Source: an uncultured Spirochaetaceae bacterium
GTDB lineage: Bacteria; Spirochaetota; Spirochaetia; Treponematales; Treponemataceae
Length of the DNA: 64,000 nucleotides
NCBI GenBank assembly: GCA_902766125.1
Contig: CACXCG010000003.1
Coordinates: 62,001-126,000 of the forward strand
Reading direction: 5' to 3'
Positions 25,356-34,510 of the stretch are shown one piece after another. Within the stretch, counting starts at the first letter, position 1. Each line of letters starts with the position of its first letter. The notes beneath the pieces are model-generated. The model was not told the origin of the DNA and ran no database searches. It saw only the letters and a list, made by a program, of their open reading frames with translations. The position numbers and the translations under genes were made by a program.

Positions 25356-27077
25356 TTAGCGGATTGCATCAATGTTTGCTTTTCCTGCAGACACAAACGG
25401 AAGCACATTTTCTGCCATGTCAATCTTAAGCAGGACAAAATGCGGACCTTTAGCAAATGCTTTTTTTGCCCAGTCACTGTCAGCGTTTGCATCTATTGCA
25501 TCAATGCCGAATCCTTTTGCGACCGTAAGAAAATCCGGAACTGCATCAAAAATACTTGCACTGTAATTTTTTGCAAACAGATACTCCTGCTGCTGACGAA
25601 CCATTCCCAGTGAACCGTTCTGAAGTACAAACACCGTTACATTCAGATTCTGTTCTTTGAGCGTTGCAAGCTCCTGTATGTTCATGAGGATACTGCCGTC
25701 ACCGCTTATGCAGACGACACGCTTTGACTTGTTGGCAAGAGAGGCACCGATTGCAGCCGGAAGACCGAAGCCCATGGTACCCAAAGAACCGCTGGTCAAA
25801 AACTGACGGGCTTTTTCTACGGGATAATACTGAGCACTCCACATCTGATGCTGACCGACATCGGTGGTAACAATAATGTTTTCCGGTTTTACACCTGCGC
25901 TTTGTGCTGCAAGCGGAATGTCATGTATAAATGCACGCGGATTAACACTCTGTTTGGGAACCGATTTACTGCGTCCCAGTTCTACACTTTCTGTTTTTTC
26001 AAATACGTCACGAAGCTGTTTTATCCATGCAGAACGTTCACGCTCTCCCGTACGGCTTGATCCGATTGCTTCTGTCAACAGTGCAAACGCTTTGTCGGTT
26101 GAACACACCAGCGAATGTAAGGCAGGAAGAATTTTATTTATCTCTGCAGCATCAATATCAATATGAAGAATTTTTGCATCAGGACAGAACGACGCAATCT
26201 GACCGGTTGCCCTGTCGTCAAAACGGACACCGCAGGCAAGTACCACATCGGCATCATGCATGGCAAGATTTGCAGCATACGAACCGTGCATTCCCACCAT
26301 GCCAAAATACGCACTGTCTGAACGCGAAACAGCCCCTATTCCCATAAGGCTTGAAACGACCGCACAGCTGTAGGCGTTACGGAACGCTGCAATTGCACTG
26401 GCAGTTTTGGGATTGTTACAGCCGCCGCCTGCATACAGCACCGGATGTTTTGCAGAAAGCAGCACTTTTGCCATTTCGGGAATTACTTTTTTTATCGTTT
26501 CGGCAGAGTCACGCTTAGCATTGGAAAGTTTTACCTGCAGTTCTTTTGCACCAGGCCATGCTTTAAATGTGTATTTTGCACACTGAATGTCGCGCGGAAT
26601 GTCTATCAGCACAGGACCGGGACGACCGTCACAAGCAATGACAAAGGCACGGGGAATAGCGTCGAATAAATCGGCAACGTCCTTTATCATCATGCTGTGT
26701 TTTGTAATGGGAAACGAAAGTCCGAAGGTGTCTGCTTCCTGAAACGCATCGGTTCCAATCAGAGAAGAATTAACCTGACCGGTAATGGCAATAATGGGAA
26801 CGGAATCACAGCGGGCATCTGCAATAGCGGTAAGAAGATTCATTGCACCCGGACCGCTGGTAGCCATACAGACAGCCGGTTTACCGGTTGAACGTGCAAC
26901 ACCCTGAGCAATAAAACCTGCGGCCTGTTCCTGCCGTACCAATACATGTGTAATGGAACTTTTTGCAAGTTCGTCATACAGGGGAAGAATAGAACCGCCG
27001 GGAATACCGGCTACCATTGAAATGCCCATCTGCTCAAGCAGCTTTACAATTATCTGTGAACCTGTCGCCGTAATCAT
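25356..27077 (-). CDS. ilvB: Acetolactate synthase, large subunit
   Basis: ThDP-dependent enzyme of 573 residues that joins two pyruvates (or pyruvate and 2-oxobutyrate) in branched-chain amino acid synthesis. Catalytic Glu50 is in LVRQEQAAGF; the ThDP/Mg motif is SGDGSILMNIQE near 430 with NGSLGMVRQQQE downstream; central FAD-binding-type segments are present. The frame is open to 27110, but ATG 27077 is chosen because the family sequence starts there and TACACT ends six bases before it. No ilvN regulatory subunit, ilvC or ilvD is adjacent. A catabolic acetolactate synthase is a weaker alternative. Confidence 0.9.
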   Translation of the reverse strand: MITATGSQIIVKLLEQMGISMVAGIPGGSILPLYDELAKSSITHVLVRQEQAAGFIAQGVARSTGKPAVCMATSGPGAMNLLTAIADARCDSVPIIAITGQVNSSLIGTDAFQEADTFGLSFPITKHSMMIKDVADLFDAIPRAFVIACDGRPGPVLIDIPRDIQCAKYTFKAWPGAKELQVKLSNAKRDSAETIKKVIPEMAKVLLSAKHPVLYAGGGCNNPKTASAIAAFRNAYSCAVVSSLMGIGAVSRSDSAYFGMVGMHGSYAANLAMHDADVVLACGVRFDDRATGQIASFCPDAKILHIDIDAAEINKILPALHSLVCSTDKAFALLTEAIGSSRTGERERSAWIKQLRDVFEKTESVELGRSKSVPKQSVNPRAFIHDIPLAAQSAGVKPENIIVTTDVGQHQMWSAQYYPVEKARQFLTSGSLGTMGFGLPAAIGASLANKSKRVVCISGDGSILMNIQELATLKEQNLNVTVFVLQNGSLGMVRQQQEYLFAKNYSASIFDAVPDFLTVAKGFGIDAIDANADSDWAKKAFAKGPHFVLLKIDMAENVLPFVSAGKANIDAIR

Positions 27078-27083
27078 GAGCTC

Positions 27084-27112
27084 AGTGTAGCATGTAGCAC
27101 AAAAAAACACAA
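27084..27112 (-). promoter_or_regulatory. Leaderless-type ilvB promoter
   Basis: Minus strand: TTGTGT (27112-27107), 17 bp, TACACT (27089-27084), then six bases to the ATG. No ribosome binding site is present between the -10 box and the start codon. Confidence 0.6.
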
Positions 27113-27142
27113 TGGACTCAGGGTGCGGGCTGTATTACTCTG

Positions 27143-27171
27143 TTGAGAATGCCAGTCATTTATGCTATACT
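27143..27171 (+). promoter_or_regulatory. Promoter of the cNMP-binding regulator operon
   Basis: TTGAGA (27143-27148), 17 bp, TATACT (27166-27171), followed by a short leader with GAGGAAAGC before the ATG at 27190. Confidence 0.68.
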
Positions 27172-27189
27172 AAGCCAAGCGAGGAAAGC

Positions 27190-28503
27190 ATGAAGAAAAT
27201 CGTTACCGCTTCTCAAAACCCGGAAGTTATCAAAGCTGTGCAGGATGCCTGCAGACAGTACAATACGTTTGCAACGTCTGTATTTGGAAACACAGACGCA
27301 ACCATCAGTTTTATCAATTTTGAAATTCCTGAAATCAAAGTACTCGATTACACCTCTGATGAAATTGACTGTAAGCAGATTCTTGAAGCAATCCACGGAG
27401 ACTCATGGCTTCACTACGGCGGCATAATTGCAGTCTGTAAAGATACAAAGCAGGTTCATGAACTTGAAGAACAGAAGGACGAAAACATTCTTGCGGTTCT
27501 GACGGTTTCTGATTTCAAGGCACACTGTGCACGGCTTTTGAAAATTCTTCACCAGAACCAGCAGTTTCTCTTTACACGAGGCATGCAGGATATTCTGGGT
27601 GGTCGTGAAGAAGGACACTTTATCTGCGACAACGATCCGCTTGATATTAAATTCTACACAAACTTTTTGATTTCTTACCTGTACAACACAAACCGCATAT
27701 CTGACGAAGACCGCATTTCTTTGCAGATGACACTGATGGAACTTCTGATGAATGCAGTTGAACACGGTAACCTGGAAATTTCTTTTGACGAAAAAACAAA
27801 ATGGCTCATGCAGGGTGGTGACATCATGCAGCTGATTGCAGAACGAAGAAAAGATCCTAAGTACAGAAGACGCACCGTCCGCATTTCCTATGTCATTCAA
27901 AACACCAGTTCTGCGTTCAGAATTGAAGACGACGGTGACGGATTTGACTGGCGTGCCATGCTTGCAAAAAAAGATGAAGACAACGACGGAACTCACGGCC
28001 GTGGCATTTCACTCAGTAAAAAACTGGTAAAAAAGATGACCTACAATGAAAAAGGAAATCAGGTTACGTTTACCATTGCAAACAGAATCAATTCGGTCAA
28101 CACTATTCCGGGCATCATGAATACGTTTGACATTATTGAATACAAAGACCGCGACATTGTCTGCCAGCAGGATGAAATGTCTAACGATCTGTTCTTCATT
28201 GTTTCCGGACAGTTTGCAGTATATGTTAACCGTCACCTTGCAACCGTGTTAACTCCCAACGACATGTTCATTGGAGAAATGGCATTTTTGCTTAACGACA
28301 GACGAACGGCAACCGTTATGGCAGTCGGTAACTGTAAGCTTATCAAAGTACCCAAGACCGCATTTCTTTCCCTTATCAGAAAGAATCCGCACTACGGTAT
28401 CTTCTTGAGTAAAATGCTTGCTCAGCGTCTTGTCATTCAGTCACAGAATGCCTACATTGTTCAGCAGAAACTTGACGAACTGCAGACTCTGATTAAAAAG
28501 TAA
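27190..28503 (+). CDS. Pseudo-receiver / anti-sigma-type HATPase / cyclic-nucleotide-binding regulator
   Basis: A 437-residue cytoplasmic protein with three parts. Residues 1-125 look like a degenerate receiver domain. Residues about 150-305 form a GHKL ATPase of the SpoIIAB/RsbW kind, with the N-box LMELLMNAVEHGNLEI, IEDDGDGFDW (G1) and HGRGISLSKKLVKKM (G2). Residues about 315-435 are a cNMP-binding domain with phosphate-binding cassette IGEMAFLLNDRRTATV, holding the expected Glu and Arg. There is no DNA-binding helix. It probably phosphorylates or binds a partner such as an anti-sigma-factor antagonist under cAMP control. The start is fixed by GAGGAAAGC. The next gene follows after five bases. 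Confidence 0.82.
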   Translation: MKKIVTASQNPEVIKAVQDACRQYNTFATSVFGNTDATISFINFEIPEIKVLDYTSDEIDCKQILEAIHGDSWLHYGGIIAVCKDTKQVHELEEQKDENILAVLTVSDFKAHCARLLKILHQNQQFLFTRGMQDILGGREEGHFICDNDPLDIKFYTNFLISYLYNTNRISDEDRISLQMTLMELLMNAVEHGNLEISFDEKTKWLMQGGDIMQLIAERRKDPKYRRRTVRISYVIQNTSSAFRIEDDGDGFDWRAMLAKKDEDNDGTHGRGISLSKKLVKKMTYNEKGNQVTFTIANRINSVNTIPGIMNTFDIIEYKDRDIVCQQDEMSNDLFFIVSGQFAVYVNRHLATVLTPNDMFIGEMAFLLNDRRTATVMAVGNCKLIKVPKTAFLSLIRKNPHYGIFLSKMLAQRLVIQSQNAYIVQQKLDELQTLIKK

Positions 28504-28508
28504 GCGGT

Positions 28509-29942
28509 ATGTCTCTTAACTGTAACGAACTCAATCTTGTTCTTGCGGAACTGGATATAGAAGGTGCGTTCATTCAGGAAGCAGTACAGCCTGGGTACGA
28601 CACCATTGCCTTCCGTCTTATAAAACAAAGCACTGTCTCTACGCTCATTATCTGTACAAAGCAGAATGCCTGCCGCATGAACCTTACCACTCAGCGCATT
28701 CCCAAAAACGAAAAACCTTTACGCTTTCATGAATTCCTGCGCTCAAAAATTCAGGGAATGAGGATTAACAGCTGTACACAGATTGGTCTTGACCGCATTA
28801 TAAAACTGGATGTCTCTACCTGGAAAGAACGTTGCTTTATCTACATCAGGCTCTGGTCTGGTGCTGCAAACGTAGTTGTCACTGATGAAAATGGAACCAT
28901 TCTTGACTGCATGTTCCGAAGACCAAACAAAAATGAAGTTACCGGCGGAACGTTTATCATTGAGCAACACGAAGTTACCAAACAGGAACGCACACAGGCA
29001 CTTGAAAAATTTACACCGAGGGATTTTGCAGACTGTACGGGAAACACCTACAACGAACGCGTTGACAACTATTACTCAGAACATGCCTCTGCCCTTTCGC
29101 GCGAAACCTTACTGCAACAGGCAGAAAAATGGTACAACACAAAACATTCACGCATGACAAATGCCTTGCAGAAACTGCTTCAGAAAAAAGAACAGTTTGC
29201 AAATGCCTCTCAATTAAAACACACGGGTGACTTAATTCTTGCATACGCACAGGATGCACAGGGAACAACGCTTACCTGCATAGACTACGACACAAATCAG
29301 GAAGTACACATTCATCTTGATGCAAAAAAAACTGCACAGGAAAACGCCGCAGAATATTACAGTCAGTATAAAAAAGCAGTAAGCGGCATGGAAGATTTAG
29401 AGCACGACATACAGCTTGCACAAAACGAAATTGCTTCCCTTGATGCCGCATACAATAAAATGCTTTCTGAAAAAAACGTAATCAAGTTAGAGCAGCTGTT
29501 ACGCCACGACACAACACCAAAGCAGAAGATTGAAAAACCGCATGCAGGACTGCACTACGAAATTAACGGATGGACAATTCTTGTCGGAAGAACCGCTGCA
29601 GAAAACGATGAACTTTTGCGACACACCGTAAAAGGTCAGGACATGTGGCTTCATACACGAGACTACGCCGGAGGATATGTGTTTATAAAAGCACAGCGCA
29701 ACAAAACAGTCCCGCTTGAAATCCTTCTGTATGCAGGAAACCTTGCAGTCTACCATTCAAAGGCACGCAAAAATGCACAGGCAGATTTGTACTACACACA
29801 GGTTAAGTATTTACGCAGAGCAAAGAACGGTCCCAAGGGTCTGGTGCTTCCCACTCAGGAAAAAAATCTGTTTGTAAAACTGGATGACAAAAAACTGCGC
29901 GAACTGGAAAACGCTTGTAAACAACAGGCAAACTTTTTATAA
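28509..29942 (+). CDS. rqcH: NFACT-family ribosome quality control protein (RqcH/FbpA-like)
   Basis: A 477-residue protein. The NFACT-N region covers about 1-190, a coiled coil about 215-330, and the NFACT-R (DUF814) domain the C-terminal third with GQDMWLHTRDYAGGYVFI, KTVPLEILLYAGNLAVYHS and a late VKYLRRAKNGPKGLV. Family members bind split 60S/50S-nascent-chain complexes and add alanine tails to mark stalled peptides; older names call them fibronectin-binding proteins. It is somewhat shorter than Firmicute homologues (about 560-570). It follows the cNMP regulator by five bases, and its 3' end carries the metF promoter. Confidence 0.88.
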   Translation: MSLNCNELNLVLAELDIEGAFIQEAVQPGYDTIAFRLIKQSTVSTLIICTKQNACRMNLTTQRIPKNEKPLRFHEFLRSKIQGMRINSCTQIGLDRIIKLDVSTWKERCFIYIRLWSGAANVVVTDENGTILDCMFRRPNKNEVTGGTFIIEQHEVTKQERTQALEKFTPRDFADCTGNTYNERVDNYYSEHASALSRETLLQQAEKWYNTKHSRMTNALQKLLQKKEQFANASQLKHTGDLILAYAQDAQGTTLTCIDYDTNQEVHIHLDAKKTAQENAAEYYSQYKKAVSGMEDLEHDIQLAQNEIASLDAAYNKMLSEKNVIKLEQLLRHDTTPKQKIEKPHAGLHYEINGWTILVGRTAAENDELLRHTVKGQDMWLHTRDYAGGYVFIKAQRNKTVPLEILLYAGNLAVYHSKARKNAQADLYYTQVKYLRRAKNGPKGLVLPTQEKNLFVKLDDKKLRELENACKQQANFL

Positions 29943-29943
29943 T
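29915..29943 (+). promoter_or_regulatory. metF promoter inside the end of rqcH
   Basis: TTGTAA (29915-29920), 17 bp, TATAAT (29938-29943), then GTATGC and the ATG at 29950. The promoter overlaps the last codons and stop of rqcH. There is no ribosome binding site, so metF mRNA is probably leaderless. Confidence 0.68.
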
Positions 29944-29949
29944 GTATGC

Positions 29950-30840
29950 ATGAAAATAAAGGATATTGCATCACAAAAAAAACTGCTTGTATCAATGGAA
30001 GTATTTCCTCCCAAAAAACAGGATGCATTGGATTCTGTCGTTGCTGCCGCACAGGAACTGACACAGTTACAGCCCGATTTTATTTCCATTACATACGGTG
30101 CCGGCGGAACTACAAAAGTTAACACTCTTGAAATCTCTCAGAAAATTCTTTCATTCGGAACTCCTGCCCTTTCTCATTTAACATGCGTAGGGAACACAAA
30201 GGAAAGCATTTCTTCTGCAATAGAACAAATGAAGTTACACAACATTCAGAATGTTCTTGCATTGCGCGGAGACATTCCTCAGGGAGTAACCGCACAGGAT
30301 GCACTGTCACCGGACTTACAGCACGCAAGCGATTTAATTCCGCTTTTAAAAGATGCAGGTTTTTGTGTTGGAGCTGCCTGTTACCCGGAAGGACACCCGG
30401 AAAGCGAAGACCGCCTGCAGGATTTAGAAAACATGAAATACAAAATTGATGCCGGTGTTGATTTTTTAACGACACAGATGTTCTTTGACAACAACATGCT
30501 GTATTCATATCTGTACCGCTTACAGTCAGCAGGAATTCGTGTGCCGGTGTTTGCAGGAATCATGCCCGTAACCAATGCATCTCAGGTTTCGCGGATGATA
30601 AAACTTTCCTCTGCATACGTTCCCGCAAAACTGCTTGCCATCTGTGACCGTTTTGAAAAACAGCCCGAAGCAATGTATCAGGCAGGCATTGCATACGTAA
30701 CCGATCAGATCATTGATTTAATTTCAAACGGCATACAGGGCATTCATATCTACACCATGAACAAACCGCAGGTTGCTCGCGACATTATAAACAACATAAG
30801 TGCAATACGCGATGCAGTCAACACAACGCAGGAGAAGTAA
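29950..30840 (+). CDS. metF: Methylenetetrahydrofolate reductase
   Basis: A 296-residue TIM-barrel flavoenzyme that reduces 5,10-methylene-THF to 5-methyl-THF for methionine synthesis. SMEVFPPK near residue 16, FISITYGAGGTT near 43, HLTCVG near 77, LALRGDIP near 100 and DFLTTQMFFDN near 172 are family blocks. Length is right for bacterial MetF. The ATG at 29950 is chosen because homology begins there and a strong -10 box ends six bases earlier. metH starts one base after its stop. Confidence 0.95.
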   Translation: MKIKDIASQKKLLVSMEVFPPKKQDALDSVVAAAQELTQLQPDFISITYGAGGTTKVNTLEISQKILSFGTPALSHLTCVGNTKESISSAIEQMKLHNIQNVLALRGDIPQGVTAQDALSPDLQHASDLIPLLKDAGFCVGAACYPEGHPESEDRLQDLENMKYKIDAGVDFLTTQMFFDNNMLYSYLYRLQSAGIRVPVFAGIMPVTNASQVSRMIKLSSAYVPAKLLAICDRFEKQPEAMYQAGIAYVTDQIIDLISNGIQGIHIYTMNKPQVARDIINNISAIRDAVNTTQEK

Positions 30841-30841
30841 C

Positions 30842-33424
30842 ATGACGTTCCGCGAATTTCTTGCACAAAAAACAGCACAGAACAAGCCTGTCTTCTTTGA
30901 CGGCGGCATGGGAACCATGATTCAGAAAACAGGAGTGACCGGCTATGCCATTCCTGAGGATTTAAACTTTTCTAATCCGGAAATCATAAAGGACATTCAC
31001 GCACAATACTTACGCGCAGGAAGTGCTGTCATAACGGCAAATTCGTTTGGAGCAAATCCCATAAAACTAAGTGCAGCAGAACACAGTGCAGAAGAATATA
31101 TTTCAAAAGCAGTTCAGCTGGTAAAAGAATCAATTGCACAGGCAGAAAAAGACGGAATTGCAGGACCACATTTCTGTGCATGGGACAGCGGACAGATAGG
31201 AAAACTTCTGGAACCAATGGGACCGCTTACTTTTGATCAGGCATACGAATCCTACAAAGAGGCGGCAATTGCTGCAGAAAAAGCAGGTGCTGATCTAACA
31301 ATCATAGAAACCATGAGCGACCTGTATGAAGTAAAGGCTGCAGTTTTAGCGGTCCGAGAAAACACTTCGCTTCCGGTTGTTGCAACCATGACCTATCAGA
31401 CAAATCTGCGTACGCTTACCGGTGCCGATGTATTAACGACAGTCACGTACCTTGAAGCACTGCATGTTGACATTCTGGGATTCAACTGCGGCGGAAGTTT
31501 AGCAGAAGATGAAGAGCTTACCCGTCAGTTCTGTCAGTATGCACATACCCCGGTTTTAGTTCAGCCGAACGCAGGCTTACCGGTTGTCATAAACGGAAAG
31601 ACAGAATTTAAAGTTAATGCACAGACCTTTGCACAGAGTCAGTTAAAAAACCGTCAGTGCGGCGTTATTGCTTTAGGCGGCTGCTGCGGAACCACACCCG
31701 AACACATTGCACAGATGATTCAGCTGGTACAGAATGTTCCCTGTCCGGATGTAAAAGAAAACAACAAAACCTATTTGTGCTCGTACAACAAGACGATTCA
31801 GGTCGGCGACAATGCGGGTCCGGTTATTATTGGAGAGCGCATAAATCCTACCGGAAAGAAAAAATGCAAGGAAGCACTGCAGGCAAAGAACACGCAGTTT
31901 TTTATTGATGAAGCAGAAAGTCAGATTTCTCAGGGAGCACATCTGCTCGATGTAAACGTTGGTCTTCCGGGAATTGATGAAGCAGACATGATGGTATGCG
32001 CAATCAAAACCATTCAGTCAACCTTCTCTGTTCCTTTGCAGATAGATTCCAGTGAAAGTGCAGTATTGGAAAAAGCACTCCGCTATTACAACGGAAAGGC
32101 GTTAGTAAACAGCGTTAACGGCAAACAGGAAGTCATGGATGCAGTGTTCCCGCTCATTGCACGCTACGGAGGTTCTGTTGTTGCACTCTGTATCGATGAA
32201 AACGGTATTGCCCCCACTGCAGAAGGACGCTGCAACGTTGCACGAAAAATAATTGCAGAAGCAGCAAAATACGGCATTGCACCGCGTGACATTTTTATAG
32301 ATACCCTGACACTTACCGTAAGTTCAGAACAGAAGACTGCTCTGGAAACAGTCCGCGCTATACGAATGCTTACCGAAGAATACAAAAAAGAAGGCTTACG
32401 TTTTGTGCTGGGCGTTTCAAACATTTCATTCGGATTACCCAGACGCGACATTATTAACTCACGTTTTTTCATGCTTGCACTGGATGCAGGATTAAGCGCC
32501 TGTATCATAAACCCTGCAAGTCAGCAGATGATGGATACCTTCCGTGCATACCGCACCCTTGCCTGTTTTGATGAAAACGCCCTGGATTACATTCAGACTT
32601 ACACAGGCACCATAGATCCTACAACAGCAAAAGCAAAAGAACAGTACATACAGGATGCAATTGCTGACGGCATCATCTGTATTTCAGTAAACGGAAACAG
32701 AACTGCTTCTTCACCTGCAGCAAAAGCAGATGCGCAGCAAACGGCACAGACAAATGTTCAGTCTAATGCACAGACAGCAACCGGCGACGAAGCAGAATTA
32801 ATCAGCATAATAGAAAAAGGTTTCAAAGAGCAGGCCGGAGCAGTAACAAAAAAACTGCTTACCAAAATGCAGAGCGTAGAAATCATTGACCGCTGTATTG
32901 TGCCAGCACTTGATGCAGTCGGAAAAGATTTTGAAAACGGAAAGAAATTTCTTCCGCAGTTACTGTTAAGTGCAGAAACCGTAGGAAATGCGTTTAATGT
33001 TATAAAGGAAACACTTGCGCAATCCGGAACAGCAGAAGAGTCAAAGGGTACGGTTGTACTTGCAACTGTATTCGGTGACATTCACGACATTGGCAAAAAT
33101 ATTGTAAAGGCAATGCTTGAAAACTACGGGTATGAAGTAATTGACTTAGGAAAAAATGTTGATCCGCAGGTTATCATAGATACTGTTCTTGAAAAAAATA
33201 TTCAGCTGGTTGGTTTAAGCGCACTCATGACAACGACCGTTGCTAACATGGAAGAGACAATCATCCGGCTGCGCTCCGCTCTTGCAAAACACAACCGTAC
33301 CTGCAAAGTTGTTGTAGGAGGAGCAGTGCTTACACCGGAATATGCAGAAAAAATCGGCGCAGATTATTATTCAAAAGATGCTATGCAGACTGTTGCCGTA
33401 GCAAAGGAAGTATTTGGAAAATGA
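30842..33424 (+). CDS. metH: Cobalamin-dependent methionine synthase, short form without reactivation domain
   Basis: An 860-residue enzyme that moves a methyl group from methyl-THF via cobalamin to homocysteine. Order: homocysteine domain (1-290, FDGGMGTMIQ; zinc ligands in FNCGG near 217 and GGCCGTTP near 280), pterin domain (about 315-575, GERINPTGKK), an Ala/Gln-rich linker near 620-650, helical cap, and B12 domain (about 735-860) with GDIHDIGKNIV supplying the cobalt-ligand His. E. coli MetH has about 1227 residues; the AdoMet-dependent reactivation domain is absent, so a separate reactivase is expected. GGAG lies seven bases before the ATG. It overlaps the next gene by four bases. Confidence 0.94.
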   Translation: MTFREFLAQKTAQNKPVFFDGGMGTMIQKTGVTGYAIPEDLNFSNPEIIKDIHAQYLRAGSAVITANSFGANPIKLSAAEHSAEEYISKAVQLVKESIAQAEKDGIAGPHFCAWDSGQIGKLLEPMGPLTFDQAYESYKEAAIAAEKAGADLTIIETMSDLYEVKAAVLAVRENTSLPVVATMTYQTNLRTLTGADVLTTVTYLEALHVDILGFNCGGSLAEDEELTRQFCQYAHTPVLVQPNAGLPVVINGKTEFKVNAQTFAQSQLKNRQCGVIALGGCCGTTPEHIAQMIQLVQNVPCPDVKENNKTYLCSYNKTIQVGDNAGPVIIGERINPTGKKKCKEALQAKNTQFFIDEAESQISQGAHLLDVNVGLPGIDEADMMVCAIKTIQSTFSVPLQIDSSESAVLEKALRYYNGKALVNSVNGKQEVMDAVFPLIARYGGSVVALCIDENGIAPTAEGRCNVARKIIAEAAKYGIAPRDIFIDTLTLTVSSEQKTALETVRAIRMLTEEYKKEGLRFVLGVSNISFGLPRRDIINSRFFMLALDAGLSACIINPASQQMMDTFRAYRTLACFDENALDYIQTYTGTIDPTTAKAKEQYIQDAIADGIICISVNGNRTASSPAAKADAQQTAQTNVQSNAQTATGDEAELISIIEKGFKEQAGAVTKKLLTKMQSVEIIDRCIVPALDAVGKDFENGKKFLPQLLLSAETVGNAFNVIKETLAQSGTAEESKGTVVLATVFGDIHDIGKNIVKAMLENYGYEVIDLGKNVDPQVIIDTVLEKNIQLVGLSALMTTTVANMEETIIRLRSALAKHNRTCKVVVGGAVLTPEYAEKIGADYYSKDAMQTVAVAKEVFGK

Positions 33425-34383
33425 AACAGAAAGATCCGCGTTACCCATACAGAAGAACTCCGGTAAAACCGGCACCTAAATGGAGAATAAAACGCACGAC
33501 AGGAAAATCGCTTACCGATTTTAATCCGCTGTATGTTTATTTTACACTTCCCTTACGCCCCGCAAGCATTGGTCCGGTATTAGGATTTGTTCATACCGTT
33601 ATCTGGAAATTCTTTATGGCACAGTACTTCAGAAAATGGGGATTACGCCGTACACCGATTAAACATGTTGATCATATTCTGGACACAAAAGTTCCGTTTC
33701 ATCCTGAATACGTTGATGTCTATTTTGATTTTATAAACTTCTGGATTCGTCCGCTGGTTATGCTGGAAAAAAGATTCGGTACCTGGAGCGGTTCAAAACT
33801 GTGTGCAGAATTTCTTAACTACATCACCCTTGCCTACAGACAGGCATATCAGATGTACAGAAGAAGCATGACAACTACCGTGCGTCCTAAATGCAGGGAC
33901 GGTGCACTGATTACCACGATTCAAACTGCTGACCCGCATTACCTGTGTGTCCCCAGCTTGCACATTGCCGTTGTCTGTTTAGGATTTTCTTTTTACCGCA
34001 TGCTGTTTAAGCGCGAACACTTTTCAACAGAAGACAGCGACCGTTGGGGTGCAGAACTGTATGCACGCGCAGTAGAAATTGCAGAAACAGTTTTGTACGT
34101 TAAGCAGCACAGTGTTAACTGCATTCCCGCAGCACTGTACATGATGACACGAATTACTCCCGAACTGTTTACGATAGAAGACGGTGTTGATTTTATAAAC
34201 AGCCTGTTCCGCAGCGCAGATGATATTACCGAAGAAGACAAGGCTGCAATCCGGGAGCACATTCAGTTTATGTTTGAACGCCTGGTACTTGAAGGAACTA
34301 CAGAAAGCGACTGGGTAAAACCGGTAGAGCACTGGCTGAGCACGTACGTTCCCTACCAGTACCCTAACACGCCTGAATACTAA
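33421..34383 (+). CDS. Uncharacterised protein with PAP2-like motifs, coupled to metH
   Basis: A 320-residue protein with a very basic N-terminus and no clear signal peptide. Two segments recall PAP2 phosphatases: CVPSLHIAVVCLGF near 178-191 and ETVLYVKQHSVNCIPAALY near 221-239 (the pattern PSLH ... KQHSV). An upstream KxxxxxxRP block near 95-115 is not clear, so phosphatase activity is unproven. It overlaps metH by ATGA and ends the metF-metH transcript. It is not an obvious MetH reactivase. I do not recognise a named family. Confidence 0.65.
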   Translation: MKQKDPRYPYRRTPVKPAPKWRIKRTTGKSLTDFNPLYVYFTLPLRPASIGPVLGFVHTVIWKFFMAQYFRKWGLRRTPIKHVDHILDTKVPFHPEYVDVYFDFINFWIRPLVMLEKRFGTWSGSKLCAEFLNYITLAYRQAYQMYRRSMTTTVRPKCRDGALITTIQTADPHYLCVPSLHIAVVCLGFSFYRMLFKREHFSTEDSDRWGAELYARAVEIAETVLYVKQHSVNCIPAALYMMTRITPELFTIEDGVDFINSLFRSADDITEEDKAAIREHIQFMFERLVLEGTTESDWVKPVEHWLSTYVPYQYPNTPEY

Positions 34384-34408
34384 TCTATGCAATTCAGACA
34401 GTAAAAAA

Positions 34409-34428
34409 AGGCGGCAAGGACGCCGCCT
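34409..34428 (-). terminator. Hairpin with minus-strand T7 tract
   Basis: AGGCGGC / GCCGCCT stem with a six-base loop; read on the minus strand it is followed by T7. It is the outermost of three hairpins downstream of the helicase gene and may also stabilise the 3' end of the metH operon mRNA. Confidence 0.7.
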
Positions 34429-34452
34429 CTATCTCTTATCCCAAACACACCG

Positions 34453-34508
34453 CACCAACTTCCCTGAAGTTGGTGCCATTAAAAAAATTGCAAGGATGCA
34501 ATTTTTTT
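34453..34508. terminator. Two further hairpins between convergent transcripts
   Basis: CACCAACTTC-CCT-GAAGTTGGTG (10-bp stem, 34453-34475) is followed by a 12-bp stem with a TTGCA core and A7/T7 arms (34481-34508), directly after the helicase stop. The second can end transcription in both directions. Confidence 0.75.
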
Positions 34509-34510
34509 AA

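Noticed and set aside
27403-27996. A 197-codon minus-strand frame opposite the cNMP-binding regulator
   Set aside because: The plus strand encodes clear HATPase and receiver-like domains, while the reverse frame is Cys/Phe/Val-rich noise.
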